This document shows, in pieces, positions 18,752 to 28,366 of a stretch of DNA of 64,000 bases. The notes beneath the pieces were generated by a model, which saw only the letters and a list, made by a program, of their open reading frames with translations, was not told where the DNA came from and searched no databases. Numbering within the stretch: position 1 is the stretch's first letter; every line of letters begins with the position of its first letter. The translations under genes and the position numbers were made by a program. The DNA lies in NCBI RefSeq assembly GCF_000186865.1, contig NW_008705579.1, positions 321,931 through 385,930 on the forward strand, given 5' to 3'. The DNA is from Aureococcus anophagefferens. Lineage: Eukaryota; Sar; Pelagophyceae; Pelagomonadales; Pelagomonadaceae.

Positions 18752-21571
18752 ATGGCCGGGCAGCCTCCGCCGCGCCTGAGCCGCGAGGCGCGCGGCCTGG
18801 CGAAGAAGACCAAGGAGGAGCGCACGGGCGCGCGGCGGCGGCGGAAGACGGGCGCCGCCGTGAAGCGCGAGCGCAAGGCGCTGGCGGCCGCGCAGGCCGC
18901 CGGCTCGCCGCCGCAGGCGCTCACGCCGACGCTGAACCCGCACGTCGTCGCCTTCGTGCCCGACTTCAGCCTCGACGACGCGCCGCGCGACTTCCCCGGC
19001 GCGCCGCCGGCGCCGGCGCCGTTCGACGGCGTCCGGCCGTTCGACGGCTTCGAGGCCCCGGCCTACGACGACGGCTTCCGGCCGTTCGACGGCGTCGAGA
19101 CCCCGGCCTACGACGACGGCCTCCGGCCGTTCGACGGCTTCGAGACCCCGGCCTACGACGACGGCTTCCGGCCGTTCGACGGCTTCGAGGCCCCGGCCCG
19201 CGACGACGGCTTCCGGCCGTCCGACGGCTTCGAGGCCCCGGCCCGCGACGACGACGAGGCGGACGGCAACTTCGAGTTCCTGCGGCTCGCGCGCACGGTC
19301 TTCCGGCCCGGGCCGCCCGCGGCGGCGGACGTCGGCGCGCAGCGGACGTTCCACGCGCGGAACGCGGCCGCGTGGGCGTCGGCCGTCGAGGCGTCCGCGC
19401 GCGCGCGCGCGGAGGACCTCGAGCTCCGCGGCGGTGGCGGCCGGCGCGCCTGGGCCGCCTGGGCGACGTGCGCGGCGGAGGCCGAGCGCGCGCGCCGGCT
19501 CGTCGTGCTCGCGGAGCTCGAGGAGGAGGAGCGCGCGGAGCGGAGCCGGCGGCGCGCGTGGGCCGTCGAGGCCATCGCCGGCGAGCAGCGGCGCCGCGTC
19601 TCCGACACCTTCCTGCTGGAGACGGCCTCGACGCGCTGGTTCGAGGAGCTGGTCAACGCCAAGACCTGGGACGACGACTACGAGGTCGTCTGCCCCTACG
19701 CGTGCTTCGGCTGCGGCCACGCGTGCGCGCGGTCGGGCCTCGTCGCGCACCTCGCGTCGTGCCCCCGCGCGCCGGCGTCGAGCGACCAGGCCCTGGAGCT
19801 CGACCGCGCGCCGCGGCTGCCGTCGGGCGGCGGCGACGAGGACGAGAAGTACCTGGTCGTCTGCCCGAACGCGGTCATGGGCTGCGGCGTGTCGTGCCGG
19901 CGCGGCGAGGAGCTCAGTGCGCACCTGGCTTCCTGCCCGTTCTCCGACGTGACGCGGGAGCGCGAGGAGCGCACGCGCGAGCGGTGGCGCGTCGTCGTCG
20001 CGGCGGAGGTCGAGCAGGAGCGGAGCCGGCGCGTGCAGGGCGGCGACGCGCGCGCGGCCGTCGCGGCGGCGGCGGCGCGCGTCGCGCGGCGGCGGTCCCG
20101 GGGCGCGTCGTCGGCGGGGGCCGGCGACGACGCGCGGGGGCTCGCGCGGCTCGTGCGGCGGCACCGCGACGCGTCGCTGGCCGCGCTCGGCGGCGAGCTC
20201 GCGGCGCTCCGCGCGCGGCAGCGCGCGGCGTCGGCGGCCGCGGCGCCGCCGCGGGAGACGGCCGTCGCCGTGACGCGCGGCGCCGTGGCCACGGCCTTCC
20301 CCGAGGCGGGCGGGATGACCGTCGAGCTCTTCGGGTCGTGCGCGTACGGGCTCGACTTCGGGGACAGCGACCTGGATTTAGTAGTGGTGGGCTGGGACGC
20401 GCTCCGCGAGAGCGACGAGCTGCTGAGCAACCCGACTTATGTATTGCACCGCCTGGCCCAGTACCTGCGCGCGGCCGACGGCGTCCGCGTCGACAAGGTC
20501 CTCGACAAGGCGCGCGTGCCCGTCGTCCGCGCGGTCGTCGACACGGCGGCGTGGCACCCGATGGGCCCCCTGGTCAAGGTCGACATCTCCCTGGACTGCG
20601 CGGGCCACAGCGGCCTCGCCGCCGCGGCGCTCTGCGAGCGCCTCGTGTCGCGGCTGCCGGAGCTCGCGCCCGCGGCGCTCGCCGTGCGGTGCCTCCTCGC
20701 GGCCGCGGGCCTCAACGACGCCTACACGGGGGGCCTGCCGTCCTACGCCGTGCTGCTCATGGTCTTCTACTCCCGCCTCCACGCCAAGCGCTCCGCGGAG
20801 CACCGGCTGCGGTCCCGGGGGTTCCGGAGCGAGCGGACGCTCCGCGACGACGCGTGGCGCGACGCGACGGCGAAGCGGCTGCTGCGGCGCACGTCGGAGC
20901 GCACGCCGCCGTCGAGCCCCGCGCGGCGGCCGCCGAAGACGCCGCCGTCGAAGGACGAGGCCTCGTCGTCGCCCCTCGCGTCGCCGAAGCCGTCCGCGTC
21001 GTTCGCGCCGACGTTCGCGTCCGCGCACCCGCGCGCGCGGACGCCGACGCTCGCGACGCGCGGGGCTCTGTACGGCGCCGAGGTCGCCGACGCGCTCCTG
21101 CGGGACGCGCCCCGGGGCGACGACGACGAGGCGGACCTGAGCCACCGCGACGTCGCGCTCGCGCTCCTCGACTTCCTCGAGCTCTTCGGTCTGGAGTTCG
21201 CGCCCGAGTCCTGCGGCTTCTCCGTGCGCCGGGGCGGCCGGCGCCTCGCGCCGGGCGTCCCCAACGCCTTCATCCTCATCGAGGACCCGCTCGAGCCGTC
21301 GAACAACGTCGGGCGGAACTCGTACAACGTCGGCGTCGCGCTCGAGCTCTTCGCGTCCAAGTACGACGAGATCCGCGACGCGCTCCTGAAGCTGCCCGCG
21401 CCGTCGGCGCGGCGGCCGCCGACGGCGTCCTTCCTGGACGCGCTGCTCGCGAACGTCGAGGCGACCGCGGTCGCCGAGGCGCCCGGGGAGGCCGCCGCCG
21501 TCGCGGCCGCGCCCGCGCCGAAGGAGCCGCCGCGGAGCCCCGTGCTGGACCGCTACCCGCCGCCGCGCTAA
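18752..21571 (+). CDS. Noncanonical poly(A)/terminal nucleotidyltransferase with zinc fingers
   Basis: A protein of 939 residues in a single exon. Order: basic N-terminus; five 15-residue tandem repeats (residues ~94-168, unit FRPFDGFEAPAYDDG); Ala/Arg-rich helices; two TRAF-like Cys/His fingers, CPYACFGCGHACARSGLVAH and CPNAVMGCGVSCRRGEELSAH (each ending HLASCP), about residues 315-400; nucleotidyltransferase core with GSCAYGLDFGDSDLDLVV (G-S and D-x-D metal ligands, about 527-545); central domain with GLPSYAVLLMVFYSRL; PAP-associated module with ALLDFLELFGLEF and NNVGRNSYNV. This layout matches TRF4/TENT4-type enzymes adding A or U tails to RNA. The fingers and repeats are unusual additions. 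ATG 18752 is the first ATG after an in-frame GC-rich leader. Confidence 0.82.
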   Translation: MAGQPPPRLSREARGLAKKTKEERTGARRRRKTGAAVKRERKALAAAQAAGSPPQALTPTLNPHVVAFVPDFSLDDAPRDFPGAPPAPAPFDGVRPFDGFEAPAYDDGFRPFDGVETPAYDDGLRPFDGFETPAYDDGFRPFDGFEAPARDDGFRPSDGFEAPARDDDEADGNFEFLRLARTVFRPGPPAAADVGAQRTFHARNAAAWASAVEASARARAEDLELRGGGGRRAWAAWATCAAEAERARRLVVLAELEEEERAERSRRRAWAVEAIAGEQRRRVSDTFLLETASTRWFEELVNAKTWDDDYEVVCPYACFGCGHACARSGLVAHLASCPRAPASSDQALELDRAPRLPSGGGDEDEKYLVVCPNAVMGCGVSCRRGEELSAHLASCPFSDVTREREERTRERWRVVVAAEVEQERSRRVQGGDARAAVAAAAARVARRRSRGASSAGAGDDARGLARLVRRHRDASLAALGGELAALRARQRAASAAAAPPRETAVAVTRGAVATAFPEAGGMTVELFGSCAYGLDFGDSDLDLVVVGWDALRESDELLSNPTYVLHRLAQYLRAADGVRVDKVLDKARVPVVRAVVDTAAWHPMGPLVKVDISLDCAGHSGLAAAALCERLVSRLPELAPAALAVRCLLAAAGLNDAYTGGLPSYAVLLMVFYSRLHAKRSAEHRLRSRGFRSERTLRDDAWRDATAKRLLRRTSERTPPSSPARRPPKTPPSKDEASSSPLASPKPSASFAPTFASAHPRARTPTLATRGALYGAEVADALLRDAPRGDDDEADLSHRDVALALLDFLELFGLEFAPESCGFSVRRGGRRLAPGVPNAFILIEDPLEPSNNVGRNSYNVGVALELFASKYDEIRDALLKLPAPSARRPPTASFLDALLANVEATAVAEAPGEAAAVAAAPAPKEPPRSPVLDRYPPPR
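19031..19255 (+). repeat. 45-bp coding tandem repeat, five copies
   Basis: Five in-frame 45-bp units encode variants of FRPFDGFEAPAYDDG, differing at Phe/Val, Ala/Thr, Tyr/Arg and Phe/Ser positions. They make an acidic, aromatic, disordered segment in the terminal nucleotidyltransferase and are a likely site of length polymorphism. Confidence 0.9.
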
Positions 21572-21627
21572 CGAAGTTTGTGTTCGTCGGAGGGCGGTTA
21601 GTCCCCCCCCCCCGGTAGCTTGCGCGC

Positions 21628-22407
21628 CTACTGGACCGAGAACTTGAGGTCCCAGACGCCGTCGAGGTGCGAGTTCTCGGCGATCTCTTTGAAGGACACC
21701 GTCGCCGCGGACGGGACCTGCTTCGCGATGGTCTTCGCGATGGCGTCGAGCAGGCCGATGACCGAGAAGCCCTCGCCCGTGTCCGCGTCGTGCGTCACGG
21801 GCGGCGTCCCGTTCGCGCTGAGCCGGATTTCGTCGCCGTCGAACGCGAGGTAGTTGAGCCGCTCCAATTTGTGGAACGCGGGCAGCGCGCCGTCCTCGCG
21901 GTACGCGAGGCGGAGCTCGGAGAAGTAGGGCTCGGACGCCTCGGGCACGACGAGGGTCCCCGTGAGCTCGCCGTCCACGAGCTCGCTCAGCCTCGGCGGC
22001 GAATCCTCGACGCGCGACCGGTTCCGCAGGTCGTCGCCGGCCGCGTCGTCGCCCTGGTAGGTCTCGAGGTAGGCCGCGAAGGCCTCGGATTTCTCCGCGG
22101 CCGTGCGGCAGAGCTCGGAGGCGAGCGCCGCGGCGTCGTAGGTGCCGCGCGCGTGCGCGCGCATGGCCTCGACGATCCGCGCCGACACCTCGACGCCCGT
22201 CGCGCCGTCGACGTCGATCTCCGGCGGCGGCGACGGCGGGGACGCGCGCGGCCGCTTGGGCTTGGGCTCGTCCGCGGGCGCGTCCTCCTGCGACACGACC
22301 GACGACGCGTCGGCCTCGTCCTTCGGGGCGGCTTCCTTGGGTTCTTCCGCCTTGGCCGTGCTGTTCCGCTTGATGAGGTCCTTCATGCCGCCGATGCTCT
22401 TCCCCAT
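21628..22407 (-). CDS. Conserved-looking protein of unknown function
   Basis: A protein of 259 residues. The first 70 are charged and disordered (KRNSTAKAEEPKEAAPKDEA, then KPKRPRASPPSPPPEIDVDG). From VEVSARIVEAMRAHARGTYD the protein is folded: helices up to FAAYLETYQGDD, then strands (LVDGELTGTLVVPE, FSELRLAYREDG, LNYLAFDGDEIRLSANG), and SFKEIAENSHLDGVWDLKFSVQ at the end. MGKS could be myristoylated only if Gly2 is exposed; weak evidence. No signal peptide or membrane segment. I recognise no family. Confidence 0.6.
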   Translation of the reverse strand: MGKSIGGMKDLIKRNSTAKAEEPKEAAPKDEADASSVVSQEDAPADEPKPKRPRASPPSPPPEIDVDGATGVEVSARIVEAMRAHARGTYDAAALASELCRTAAEKSEAFAAYLETYQGDDAAGDDLRNRSRVEDSPPRLSELVDGELTGTLVVPEASEPYFSELRLAYREDGALPAFHKLERLNYLAFDGDEIRLSANGTPPVTHDADTGEGFSVIGLLDAIAKTIAKQVPSAATVSFKEIAENSHLDGVWDLKFSVQ

Positions 22408-22602
22408 GGTGGTGTGTGAGCGTTAAGGGTCGGTATTCTTTGCTTCTACGATGCGTCTAAGTGTCGCGATCCTTGCCAAACGGCGGGCCAGGTGGTGTGG
22501 TGAAGCCGATCTCACGCTTCGCTGGCGGAGCAACAATCGGCGCATGCTCTTCAAGATCGGCTTGATGCGGCCAAGCAGCCCGGCTTCGCGACGAGAACAA
22601 AG

Positions 22603-24622
22603 ATGGTCGTCCTCTCCCACCTCTGCCTCCTCCTCGCCGCCGCCTCCGCCGCGGGCGTCGTCCGGCGCTACAGCGAGCTCGAGGGCCGGCCCTACAGCAT
22701 CGCCCGCGACGGCCGGTCGCTCCTCGTCAACGGGAGCCGCGTGCTGCTGCTGTCCGGGTCCATCCACTACCCGCGGTCGACGCCGGCCATGTGGCCCAAG
22801 CTCTTCGCCGAGGCGCGGGCCAACGGCCTCAACGCCATCGAGTCCTACGCCTTCTGGAACAAGCACAGCGCGACGCGGTACGGCGCCTACGACTACGGCT
22901 TCAACGGCGACGTGGACCTCTTTCTGTCGCTCGCCGCGGAGCACGACCTCTTCGTGCTCTGGCGCTTCGGGCCCTACGTCTGCGCCGAGTGGCCCGCCGG
23001 GGGCATCCCGGCGCGCGCGCCGCGTCGCGCCGTCTTCGCGAGCAACGTTGGCGCACCCGACCGCTCCGCAGGCCTGGATCCACGACGTGCCCGGCATGAA
23101 GACGCGGACGAACAACACCGCGTGGCTCAACGAGACGGGCCGGTGGATGCGGGACCACTTCGCCGTCATCGAGCCCCACCTCTCGCGCAACGGCGCGTCA
23201 AACCGCGTCCCACTTGCATGCCGCGCCGCGACCCGGCCCGACGTCTCCAGGCGGCCCGATCGTCGCGTCGCAGATCGAGAACGAGTACGGCGGTTCCAAG
23301 TCCGACGCGGCCGCCGTCGCCTACGTCGACGCGCTCGACGCGCTCGCGGACGCCGTCGCCCCGGAGCTCGTCTGGATGATGTGCGGCTTCGTGAGCCTCG
23401 TCGCGCCGGACGCGCTCCACACGGGCAACGGCTGCCCCCACGACCAGGGCCCCGCGAGCGCCCACGTCGTCGTGCCCCCCGCGCCGGGCGCCGACCCGGC
23501 CTGGTACACGGAGGACGAGCTCTGGTACGACGCCTGGGGCCTGCCGAGCCTCGCGCGGCCGCCCGCGGACGTCGCCTACGGCGTCGCGTCCTACGTCGCC
23601 ACGGGCGGCGCGATGCACAACTTCTACATGTGGCACGGGGGCAACCACTACGGCAACTGGTCCACGGCGACGCCCGACCTCGGCGGCGCGTCGTCCGCGG
23701 AGAACACGGCGCGCGACCGCGCGTCGTCCGCTCCCGCGCGAGGTCCCCGGAACCGCCCGCGTCCCAGGTCCGCTACGCGAACGCCGCGCCGCTGCGGAGC
23801 GACGGCTCCCGCCACGAGCCCCTCTTCTCCCACCTCGCCGCGGTCCACGGCACGCTCGACGCCTACGCGGAGGTTCTGCTCGGCGCGACGCCGGAGGCGC
23901 TCGCGACGCCGTCGTGCGTCGCGGCGTGCCCGCACGCCTACTTCCTCAAGTTCGCCAACGACACCGCGTCCGTCGTCTTCGGCGTCCACGCCTGCGCCCA
24001 GTGGAACGCCTGCGACGCCAACGCGACGGCCGCCGTCGACGTCCGCGCGAGCAACGCGACGGGCCTCTTCCCCGCCGGCGCGCCGCCGGCGCTCGTCCTG
24101 CCCTTCGGCAGTGTGGTCGCGCTCGACGGCGCGTCGGGCGCGGTGCTCTTCAACACGTCGGACGTGGCGCCCGTCGACGCGCCGGCCATCGCCTGCGGCC
24201 CGGCCCTCGCCTGGACGAACTGGACCGACGGCGACGGCCGCGGCTGGTTCGCCGCGGACTTTTCCAAAGCGCAAGGCGCCGGCGACGCGGCGACGCTCCT
24301 CGACCTCGACGGCCTCGGCACGGGCATGGTCTTCCTCGACGGGGTCCACGTGACGAACTTCAACCTCGCCACGGCCGACTGCGGCCAGCGGGGCAAGCCG
24401 CGCTGCGGGTCGCGCCAAGTCGCCGGCGCGTATGCGGGCGTCGTCCCGGAGGCCAACGCGCCGGGCGACGGGGCCTGCGGCGCGCCGTCCCAGCGCTACT
24501 ACCACGTCTACCCCGAGGCGACGGACGCAAAGACGATCTTGATCGCCGTCCCGCCGGGCGAGGCCGCGCGGGACCCGTCCAAGGTCCGCGTCTGCGCGCG
24601 CGCGCTCGGCGCGACGTCCTGA
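22603..24622 (+). CDS. GH35 beta-galactosidase, secreted
   Basis: Four exons (22603-23010, 23072-23192, 23251-23708, 23768-24622) give 613 residues. Signal peptide MVVLSHLCLLLAAASAAG. GH35 landmarks: LLLSGSIHYPRSTPAMW, NAIESYAFWNKH, FGPYVCAEWPAGGIP, then QIENEYGG with the acid/base glutamate near residue 188, and WYTEDELWYDAWG, matching the nucleophile segment. Later YMWHGGNHYG and VRYANAAPLRSDG. The C-terminal half has N-glycosylation sites (NATAA, NTSD, NWTD). Introns of 61, 58 and 59 bp all start GCGCG and end AG; removing them restores GGIPAWIHDV, RNGGPIVASQ and ENTVRYANA. The third 5' border is the least certain. Confidence 0.85.
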
Positions 24623-24721
24623 GGAGCCAGCGCCGTAGATAAAGTTCCAGGGACGCGTCGTTAGCAACGCGGCGCGCGCCGGGGAATCACCGAAGACTCT
24701 CCCTGCGGCAGCAGCTCGGAT

Positions 24722-25916
24722 CTAGAAGCACTTGCGGTGGACGATGGCCGGGCCGGACTCGTCGTACTCGGCCTTGGAGATCCACATGGACTGGAAGGTC
24801 GAGAGCGAGGAGAGGATGGAGCCGCCGATCCAGACGGAGTACTTGCGCTCCGGGGGGGCGACGACCTTGATCTTCATCGTGGAGGGCGCGAGGGCCGTGA
24901 GCTCCTTGGTCATGCGCTCGCCGATGCCCGGGTACATGGTCGTGCCGCCGGAGAGGACGATGTTCGAGTAGAGGTCCTTGCGGATGTCGACGTCGCACTT
25001 CATGATCTGCGAGGGGAGGCGGGGTGAGCGCGCGCGCAGCGTTGGATTGGACGGCGAGGCGCACAGTCTGGAACGTGCAGTCGTGGATGCCCGACGCCTC
25101 CTTGCCGATGAACGAGGGCTGGAAGAGCACCTCGGGGCAGCGGAAGCGCTCGTTGCCGATGACGATGACGTTGCCGTCGGGGAGCTCGTAGGACTTCTCG
25201 AGCGCGGACGACTCGGCGGCCGTCTTCATCTCCTGGTCGAAGTCGAGCGCGATGTACGTGAGCTTCTCCTTGATGTCGCGGACGATCTCGCGCTCGGCCG
25301 TCGTCGTGAACGAGTAGCCGCGCTCCGTGAGGATCTTCATCATGTAGTCCGTGAGGTCGCGGCCCGCGAGGTCGAGGCGCACGATCGCGTGGGGGAGCGC
25401 GTAGCCCTCGTAGATGGGCACCGTGTGCGAGACGCCGTCGCCGGAGTCGAGCACGCAGCCCGTCGTGCGGCCGGACGCGTAGAGCGAGAGGACGGCCTGG
25501 ATGTTGACGTACATGGCCGGGACGTTGAAGGTCTCGAACATGATCTGGGTCATGCGCTCGCGGTTCGCCTTGGGGTTGAGCGGCGCCTCCGTGAGGAGCA
25601 CGGGGTGCTCCTCGGGCGCGACGCGGAGCTCGTTGTAGAAGGTGTGGTGCCAGATCTTCTCCATGTCGTCCCAGTTCGTCACGATGCCGTGCTCGATGGG
25701 GTACTTGAGCGTGAGGACGCCGCGCTTCGACTGGGCCTCGTCGCCGACGTAGGCGTCCTTCTGGTCCATGCCGACCATGATCCCGGGGTGCTTGGGGCGG
25801 CCGACGATGGACGGGAAGACGGCGCGCGGGGCGTCGTCGCCGGCGAAGCCGGCCTTGCACATGCCCGAGCCGTTGTCGACCACGAGCGCCTGGACATCCT
25901 CATCATCGGCAGACAT
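24722..25916 (-). CDS. ACT: Actin
   Basis: Exon 1 (25916-25065) and exon 2 (25006-24722) give 378 residues. Textbook actin: [20 protein letters not shown] at the start, [59 protein letters not shown], and the C-terminus [20 protein letters not shown]. The 58-bp GT-AG intron lies between CTFQT and IMKCDVDI. The promoter region is shared with the divergent K+ channel. This is the best landmark for species placement by phylogeny. Confidence 0.98.
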
Positions 25917-26282
25917 TGTTTTTGACCTGTGATTTTTGGGGGCGTCGGGCGTCGGGGGCGTCCGGGGCGCGGCGGGGCGGAGGCGGGGCCGTTTCCGGGG
26001 GGCGGGGACGGCGCCGGGGGGGCTGCGCGCGACGCACGGTGGGTGTTTTTGACAGCGAGCGAGAAGCTAATGAGTGGTGTGGAGGCTGCCAGCTGCGAGC
26101 GCGCTATAGGATTTTGTCTGCAAGTCCGTGGGGATTACCGTGCTGGGGAGAACTTGGTGAACTACTCTAACCGTGTCCGAGGTGGGCTGCGGCACCACGG
26201 GAGCGGCGGCGGGGAGCGTAAACGGGTTCCCGGGGGCCGGGGGCCGTCGCGTGCTCCGGGCCGGTGCGCCGACGGGGAGAAC
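25917..26282. promoter_or_regulatory. Divergent actin / K+ channel promoter region
   Basis: 366 bp between start codons. The actin-proximal half is strongly G-rich on the plus strand, with many GGGG runs (25937-26030) able to form a G-quadruplex. The channel-proximal part is more AT-rich (26040-26175). In-frame codons upstream of the channel ATG stay open, but no ATG there gives a better start. Confidence 0.5.
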
Positions 26283-27500
26283 ATGGCGCCCCCCGTCGCC
26301 GGGAAGCGGCGGTCGTCGGTGAAGAAGGGGGGCATGGACAAGATCGTCCACCAGGTGTCCGGGGGCCACCGCATGGTCGTCGACGAGCACGGGAAGATGC
26401 ACGGCTGGGTGCGGCGGTGCACGCTCGTGGGCCAGGTGCTCGCCTACTACCTCATCGGCTGGCTCTACTTTGGGTTCGGCCCCGAGGAGTGGACGCTGAA
26501 GGAGAGCTGCTACTTCTTGACGGTCACGTACACGACGGTGGGCTACGGCGACATCACGCCGCGGACCGACGGCGGCAAGGCCTTCGCCATGTTCTACGCC
26601 CTCGTCGGCGTCGCCGTCGTCTTCCCCGTCGTGCTCGAGCTCGGCCAATGGCTCGTCGACTACCTCGAGCGGAACATCCTCGAGCGGTTCAACCGGTCGC
26701 GGACCGAAAAGGAGGCAAAGTCCATCGTCGAGCCCGTCTGGCCCAAGGTGAGCCTCAGCGTCTTCCTCGTGCTCATCCCCCTCTTCGTCGGCGCCGCCTT
26801 CTTCAGCCACACGCACGTCCGGAGCTGCGGCAAGGCGTGGACGGAGTGGGACGCGTTCTGGTGGTCCTTCGCGACGATCACGACCATCGGCTACGGCGAT
26901 TTGGACCTGGGCTGCGAGGGCGACGTCCAGGTCTTCCTGACGGTCTACATCGTCCTCTCCGTGGTCATCGTCGCGGCCGCGCTGAGCAACCTGTCGAACG
27001 TCTACACGACGTACACGGAGCAGGTCACGGAGGAGCGGCTGCTCAACGATTTTGATGTGGACCGCATCCTCGCCATGGACATGGACGGCGACGGCGTCCA
27101 GAAGGCGGAGTTCGTCATCGGCATGCTCGTGGCCATGGAGGCGCTCGACCAAGACAAGCTCGCGCTCTACTCGAACAAGTTCGACGAGCTCGACGCGGAC
27201 GGGTCCGGGTCCCTCGACGCCGACGACCTCCTGCTCCTCGTGGACCAGATGAAGCGGCGGGGCAACGACCGCGCGTCGTCCGTGGGCCACGGGCCCGGCG
27301 GGCCGGGGCCCGACGAGGCCAAGTCCGCGGACGACGAGGACCGACGACGAAACGGGGGGCTCGAGCTCGTGCCCGACGAGGCCCCATTCTCCCTCGGCGA
27401 CGCGGGCGTGACCTGCGCGTCGCCCGCGCCCGCGCAGGGGTACGAGGCGTGGTGCGGCTGCGCGCCGGCCTACCTCTCCCCGGGGATCGCCAAGGTCTAA
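26283..27500 (+). CDS. Two-pore K+ channel (TPK-like) with EF-hands
   Basis: A protein of 405 residues. Two pore loops with K+ filters: TTVGYGD (residue 84) and TTIGYGD (about 200). Four helices flank them: CTLVGQVLAYYLIGWLYFGF, AMFYALVGVAVVFPVVLELG, VFLVLIPLFVGAAFFSHTH and TVYIVLSVVIVAAALSNLS. The C-terminus has two EF-hand loops, DMDGDGVQKAEF (about 265) and DADGSGSLDADD (about 300), so the channel is probably Ca2+-sensitive, like plant vacuolar TPKs. The N-terminus has a basic RRSSVKKGG, a possible phosphorylation site. Membrane (tonoplast or plasma) not decided by sequence. The stop is 21 bp from the LARP gene's stop. Confidence 0.9.
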   Translation: MAPPVAGKRRSSVKKGGMDKIVHQVSGGHRMVVDEHGKMHGWVRRCTLVGQVLAYYLIGWLYFGFGPEEWTLKESCYFLTVTYTTVGYGDITPRTDGGKAFAMFYALVGVAVVFPVVLELGQWLVDYLERNILERFNRSRTEKEAKSIVEPVWPKVSLSVFLVLIPLFVGAAFFSHTHVRSCGKAWTEWDAFWWSFATITTIGYGDLDLGCEGDVQVFLTVYIVLSVVIVAAALSNLSNVYTTYTEQVTEERLLNDFDVDRILAMDMDGDGVQKAEFVIGMLVAMEALDQDKLALYSNKFDELDADGSGSLDADDLLLLVDQMKRRGNDRASSVGHGPGGPGPDEAKSADDEDRRRNGGLELVPDEAPFSLGDAGVTCASPAPAQGYEAWCGCAPAYLSPGIAKV

Positions 27501-27521
27501 GCGGGGAAAAGCCGACGCGCG

Positions 27522-28253
27522 TTACGACGACGCCCGCCGCGCGCCGGGCACGATCTTCGTGCGCTTCGGCGGCGGCGCCCCCGGCGGCGGCGCCGGGGCG
27601 CCGCTTTCGGCCTCCTGGCGCGCGCGGCGCCGCGCCTGCGCGAACGTCGGGTTGTGGAAGAGGTCGTTCCAGCGCCGGCGGAGCGCGGCCCACTCGAGCT
27701 TCGTGACGACCTTCGTCGGCGGCGCGCCGGGCCGCGCGGCCGCGCCGTCGCAGCGCTCGACGGCCGCGCGCGCGCCCGCGCGGTCCGCGAACTCGACGAA
27801 CCCGAAGCCGCGGCGCGCGCGGTCCGCGCCCGTCGGGAGCGCGACGTGGACGACGCGCCCGCACGCGGCGAAGCGCGCGCGCACGGCGTCGTGGTCGTCG
27901 ACGGCCGGGTCCAGGGGCTCGACGTAGACCGTGCGCGCCGCGATCGTCGCGTCGTCGGCCGCCTCGTAGGGCGCCGTCCGCCGCACGCGGCCGCCGCCGC
28001 CGTCGAGCTCGAGCGCCGGCGACCGCGCCACGGCCCGCCGCGCGGCGTCGAGGCGCGCGGACGCGTCCGTGGCCTCCAGGAGCTCCGCGGCGCGCCGGAA
28101 GCCGACGAGGTCCGCGAGGGGCATCCAGCCGCGCATCGTCGCGTCGCCGGCGCCGATGATGGACGCCAGGTGCTTGTCGCGGCGCACGTTCGCGTCGCTG
28201 AAGTAGAACTCGAGCTGCGCCGCCAGCTTGGACTCGAGGGCGTCGTCGCTCAT
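27522..28253 (-). CDS. La-module RNA-binding protein, LARP7/La-like
   Basis: A protein of 243 residues. La motif at residues 5-55 (AAQLEFYFSDANVRRDKHL, then GWMPLADLVGFRR). RRM at about 105-180 with RNP2 VYVEPL and RNP1 RGFGFVEF. The RRM is followed by TKLEWAALRRRWNDLF, which resembles the W-x-x-L-x-x-x-Y motif after the RRM in LARP7-class proteins. La and LARP7 proteins bind the UUU-OH end of Pol III transcripts. A basic tail PPPKRTKIVPGARRASS may be a nuclear signal. No second C-terminal RRM, so it is short for LARP7; genuine La is the alternative. Confidence 0.75.
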   Translation of the reverse strand: MSDDALESKLAAQLEFYFSDANVRRDKHLASIIGAGDATMRGWMPLADLVGFRRAAELLEATDASARLDAARRAVARSPALELDGGGGRVRRTAPYEAADDATIAARTVYVEPLDPAVDDHDAVRARFAACGRVVHVALPTGADRARRGFGFVEFADRAGARAAVERCDGAAARPGAPPTKVVTKLEWAALRRRWNDLFHNPTFAQARRRARQEAESGAPAPPPGAPPPKRTKIVPGARRASS

Positions 28254-28366
28254 GCTGGAGGCTTCGGAGAGCACCGTCGCGTCGCCTTCCCGTCGACCTT
28301 GCACCGCGCGATGGTGTGACGCGCGAGACGTTCGGGCTGGCCTCGCACCGACGTCGCGGCGTCGCG

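Noticed and set aside
22603..24622. Beta-galactosidase read as a frameshifted pseudogene
   Set aside because: All frame changes coincide with 58-61-bp segments ending in AG, and their removal restores GH35 motifs exactly, which favours introns over decay.
28316..28366. Upstream GTG start for the P4H-TylF protein
   Set aside because: Eukaryotic translation starts at ATG; 28367 is the first ATG in frame. The same logic set ATG starts at 214, 17754, 33095, 42343 and 58566.
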